Shown here: one piece after another, positions 30,108 through 34,952 of the stretch | Layout of the letters: every line of letters starts with the position of its first letter | Numbering within the stretch: the first letter of the stretch is position 1 | Source: Pseudomonadota bacterium | GTDB lineage: Bacteria > Pseudomonadota > Gammaproteobacteria > Burkholderiales > Rhodocyclaceae | Direction: 5' to 3' | NCBI GenBank assembly: GCA_021811225.1 | Contig: JAJZPJ010000004.1 | Span: 1-34,952 of the forward strand | DNA: 34,952 bases | Position numbers and translations under genes: made by a program | The notes under the pieces: generated by a model | The model's database searches: none | What the model saw: the letters and a program-made list of their open reading frames with translations, nothing else | What the model was told of the DNA's origin: nothing

Positions 30108-30338
30108 TCACAGCCAGCTCTCGACCTTGGCGCGCGCGGGCACGCCGCCGGCATGCACCACCTTGCCGTCGATCACCACGCCGGGCGTGGACATCACGCC
30201 GTAACTCATGATCAGCTTCAGGTCTTCGATCTTTTCGAGCACTACTTCGACACCCTTGGCCCGCGCCGCGCTCTCGATCAACTTGAGCGTATTCCGGCAG
30301 TTGGCGCAGCCGGTGCCGAGCACCTTGATGGTTTTCAT
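30108..30338 (-). CDS. thioredoxin-like (redox-active disulfide) small protein
   Basis: MKTIKVLGTGCANCRNTLKLIESAARAKGVEVVLEKIEDLKLIMSYGVMSTPGVVIDGKVVHAGGVPARAKVESWL; CANC motif and cis-Pro STPGVVIDGK. Confidence 0.92.
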   Translation of the reverse strand: MKTIKVLGTGCANCRNTLKLIESAARAKGVEVVLEKIEDLKLIMSYGVMSTPGVVIDGKVVHAGGVPARAKVESWL

Positions 30339-30360
30339 GGTGATCTCCGTGAACGCGTTG

Positions 30361-31425
30361 TTACAGGACGGCGTTGAAGACGTAGCCGACGATCAGGATG
30401 CCGACCGCGACGACGCCGGCGAAAACGGCGATCAGCCTGGGCTTCAGCACCTTGCGCAGGATGATCATTTCCGGAGCGGAGAGCGCGATCACGCTCATCA
30501 TGAAGGCGAGCACGGTGCCCAGCGCTGCGCCCTTGCCGAGCAGCGCCTGGACGATAGGAATCACGCCCGCGGCGTTGGTGTACATCGGCACGCCGATCGC
30601 CACTGCCACCGGCACCGACCACCAGGGAGCGTTCTTGCCCATGATCGAGGCCATGAAGTCCTGCGGCACGTAGCCGTGGATGGCGGCGCCCAGGGCGATG
30701 CCGACGATGAGGTAGGGCCAGACCTTGCCGACGATCTCCTTGATGTGATCGACGCCGGCGTCGATGCGCTCGGCCCAGCTCGGTGCCTCGGCGGCGTAAT
30801 CCGCGGGGCTCGCCGGGGCCGCGCTGCCCGCCTGGATCTCGCGCACCCAGTCTTCGAGATAGTGCTCCATGCCCAGCTTGCCGATCACCAGGCCGGAGAC
30901 GATCGCCACCGCGAGGCCGAGGCCGAGATAGAGCTCGGCCACCTGCCAGCCGAACATCCCGAACAGCAGCGCCAGCGCGACTTCATTGACCATCGGCGCG
31001 GAGATCAGGAAGGAGAAGGTCACGCCCAGCGGCACGCCGGCCGAGAGAAAGCCGATGAACAGCGGCACCGCCGAGCAGGAACAGAAGGGCGTGACGATGC
31101 CGAGAGTCGCCGCCATGACGTTGCCCACGCCCAGCCGTTTGCCGGAGAGCAGCGCGCGGGTGCGCTCGGGCGCGACGAAGGTGTGCACCACCCCCATGAC
31201 GAAGACGATCAGGGTGAGCAGCAGCAATACCTTGGGGGTGTCGTAGAAGAAGAACTGCAGCGCCTCGCCCAGATGGGTCTGCGGGGAGAGGCCCAGTCCG
31301 GCGACCAGTGCGTCGGCGAGCGGAATCAGGCTGGCGTAGGCCAGCACCCAGGCGGCAAGGCCGAGCGCCAGCCAGCCCCAGGGAGCGCGGCGGGGGATGT
31401 TCGTCGTGTCGGTCAGCGTGTTCAT
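30361..31425 (-). CDS. YraQ/UPF0718 (ArsP-type) permease
   Basis: VTPFCSCSAVPLFIGFLSAGVPLGVTFSFLISAPMVNEVALALLFGMFGW; multiple TM segments; directly downstream of arsR. Confidence 0.9.
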   Translation of the reverse strand: MNTLTDTTNIPRRAPWGWLALGLAAWVLAYASLIPLADALVAGLGLSPQTHLGEALQFFFYDTPKVLLLLTLIVFVMGVVHTFVAPERTRALLSGKRLGVGNVMAATLGIVTPFCSCSAVPLFIGFLSAGVPLGVTFSFLISAPMVNEVALALLFGMFGWQVAELYLGLGLAVAIVSGLVIGKLGMEHYLEDWVREIQAGSAAPASPADYAAEAPSWAERIDAGVDHIKEIVGKVWPYLIVGIALGAAIHGYVPQDFMASIMGKNAPWWSVPVAVAIGVPMYTNAAGVIPIVQALLGKGAALGTVLAFMMSVIALSAPEMIILRKVLKPRLIAVFAGVVAVGILIVGYVFNAVL

Positions 31426-31447
31426 GGGGCTCCTTCGCTCGGTGGGA

Positions 31448-31786
31448 TCAGGCGGCGGAGCGCCCAGGGCGGCCGGCCATGGCTCTCAGGCGCTTGAGGT
31501 CGGTCTTGAGTTCGGGCACGGCGCCTGCGGACAGAGCCTCCAGCAGCGAGGTCGCCCAGCGCGGCAGCGAGGCGGCCAGGCGGTAGTGCATCCAGGTGCC
31601 CTCGCGGCGCGGCGTCACCAGTCCGGCGTCCTTCAGTACGCCGAGGTGGCGCGAGATCTTCGGCTGGGTCTCGTCCAGCGCGGCGGTCAGCTCGCAGACG
31701 CACAGCTCGCCCCGATCGGCCAGCAGGGCGAGGATGCGGCGTCGGGTCGCATCGACCAGTACGTCGAATAGCGCTTGGGTGTCCAT
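31448..31786 (-). CDS. arsR: ArsR/SmtB-family metalloregulator
   Basis: MDTQALFDVLVDATRRRILALLADRGELCVCELTAALDETQPKISRHLGVLKDAGLVTPRREGTWMHYRL; ELCVCEL thiolate motif. Start corrected from TTG 31822, which is the -35 box. Confidence 0.93.
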   Translation of the reverse strand: MDTQALFDVLVDATRRRILALLADRGELCVCELTAALDETQPKISRHLGVLKDAGLVTPRREGTWMHYRLAASLPRWATSLLEALSAGAVPELKTDLKRLRAMAGRPGRSAA

Positions 31787-31792
31787 GCCGGC

Positions 31793-31822
31793 AATATATT
31801 CCTGTCGGCGTATATACGTCAA
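31793..31822 (-). promoter_or_regulatory. arsR promoter/operator: TTGACG - 18 bp - TATATT with palindrome CGTATATACG in the spacer
   Basis: Minus strand TTGACG (31817-31822), TATATT (31793-31798), 6 nt then the ATG. Palindrome at 31809-31818. Confidence 0.7.
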
Positions 31823-31865
31823 GCGTAATGTTTAGAACGGCCGGCGGCTGGCGCGCTGGAGTCTT

Positions 31866-31882
31866 GCCCGCTTCGGGCTTTT
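31866..31882 (+). terminator. small terminator-like hairpin upstream of guaB
   Basis: GCCCG-CTT-CGGGC-TTTT followed by AT. Confidence 0.35.
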
Positions 31883-31967
31883 ATGGCGAGCCCGAGGCCC
31901 CGATTACCAGCGGCTACAGGGTGTTACCGGGCTTTTGGGGTAGAATACGCTTTTGCACGAAAGATAG

Positions 31968-33431
<1,464 letters not shown>

Positions 33432-33435
33432 TTCC

Positions 33436-34952
<1,517 letters not shown>

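Overview
Window of a GC-rich proteobacterial chromosome, probably a Betaproteobacterium (judged from gene content and order only). It is mostly conserved housekeeping. Left to right: an IS4-like transposase tail and a compositionally distinct remnant (1-~530); glnD and map on the minus strand; then a long plus-strand series rpsB-tsf-pyrH-frr-uppS-cdsA-dxr-rseP-bamA-skp-lpxD-fabZ-lpxA-lpxB-rnhB; a small CopD-like membrane protein; a TrmH/SpoU methyltransferase; divergent ppsR/ppsA; an NfeD-stomatin pair; divergent smpB / ratA-rnfH; a minus-strand accessory block of metal-homeostasis type (~25.6-31.8 kb: DUF4124 protein, P2-like cation ATPase, CDF transporter, small secreted GMG-repeat protein, thioredoxin-like protein, YraQ/ArsP-type permease, ArsR regulator); and guaB-guaA, with guaA cut by the window end. 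I found no CRISPR array, tRNA, rRNA or clear phage/defence system. The best leads are in the metal block: an apparently leaderless, self-operated arsR promoter; an uncharacterised small secreted protein with a palindrome at its predicted transcription start; and a P-type ATPase with a non-canonical PEEYP motif. Several leader/dyad structures are also worth checking (rpsB leader, rpsB-tsf hairpin, smpB/ratA dyad, upstream of guaB). I do not see strong evidence for a wholly new system.
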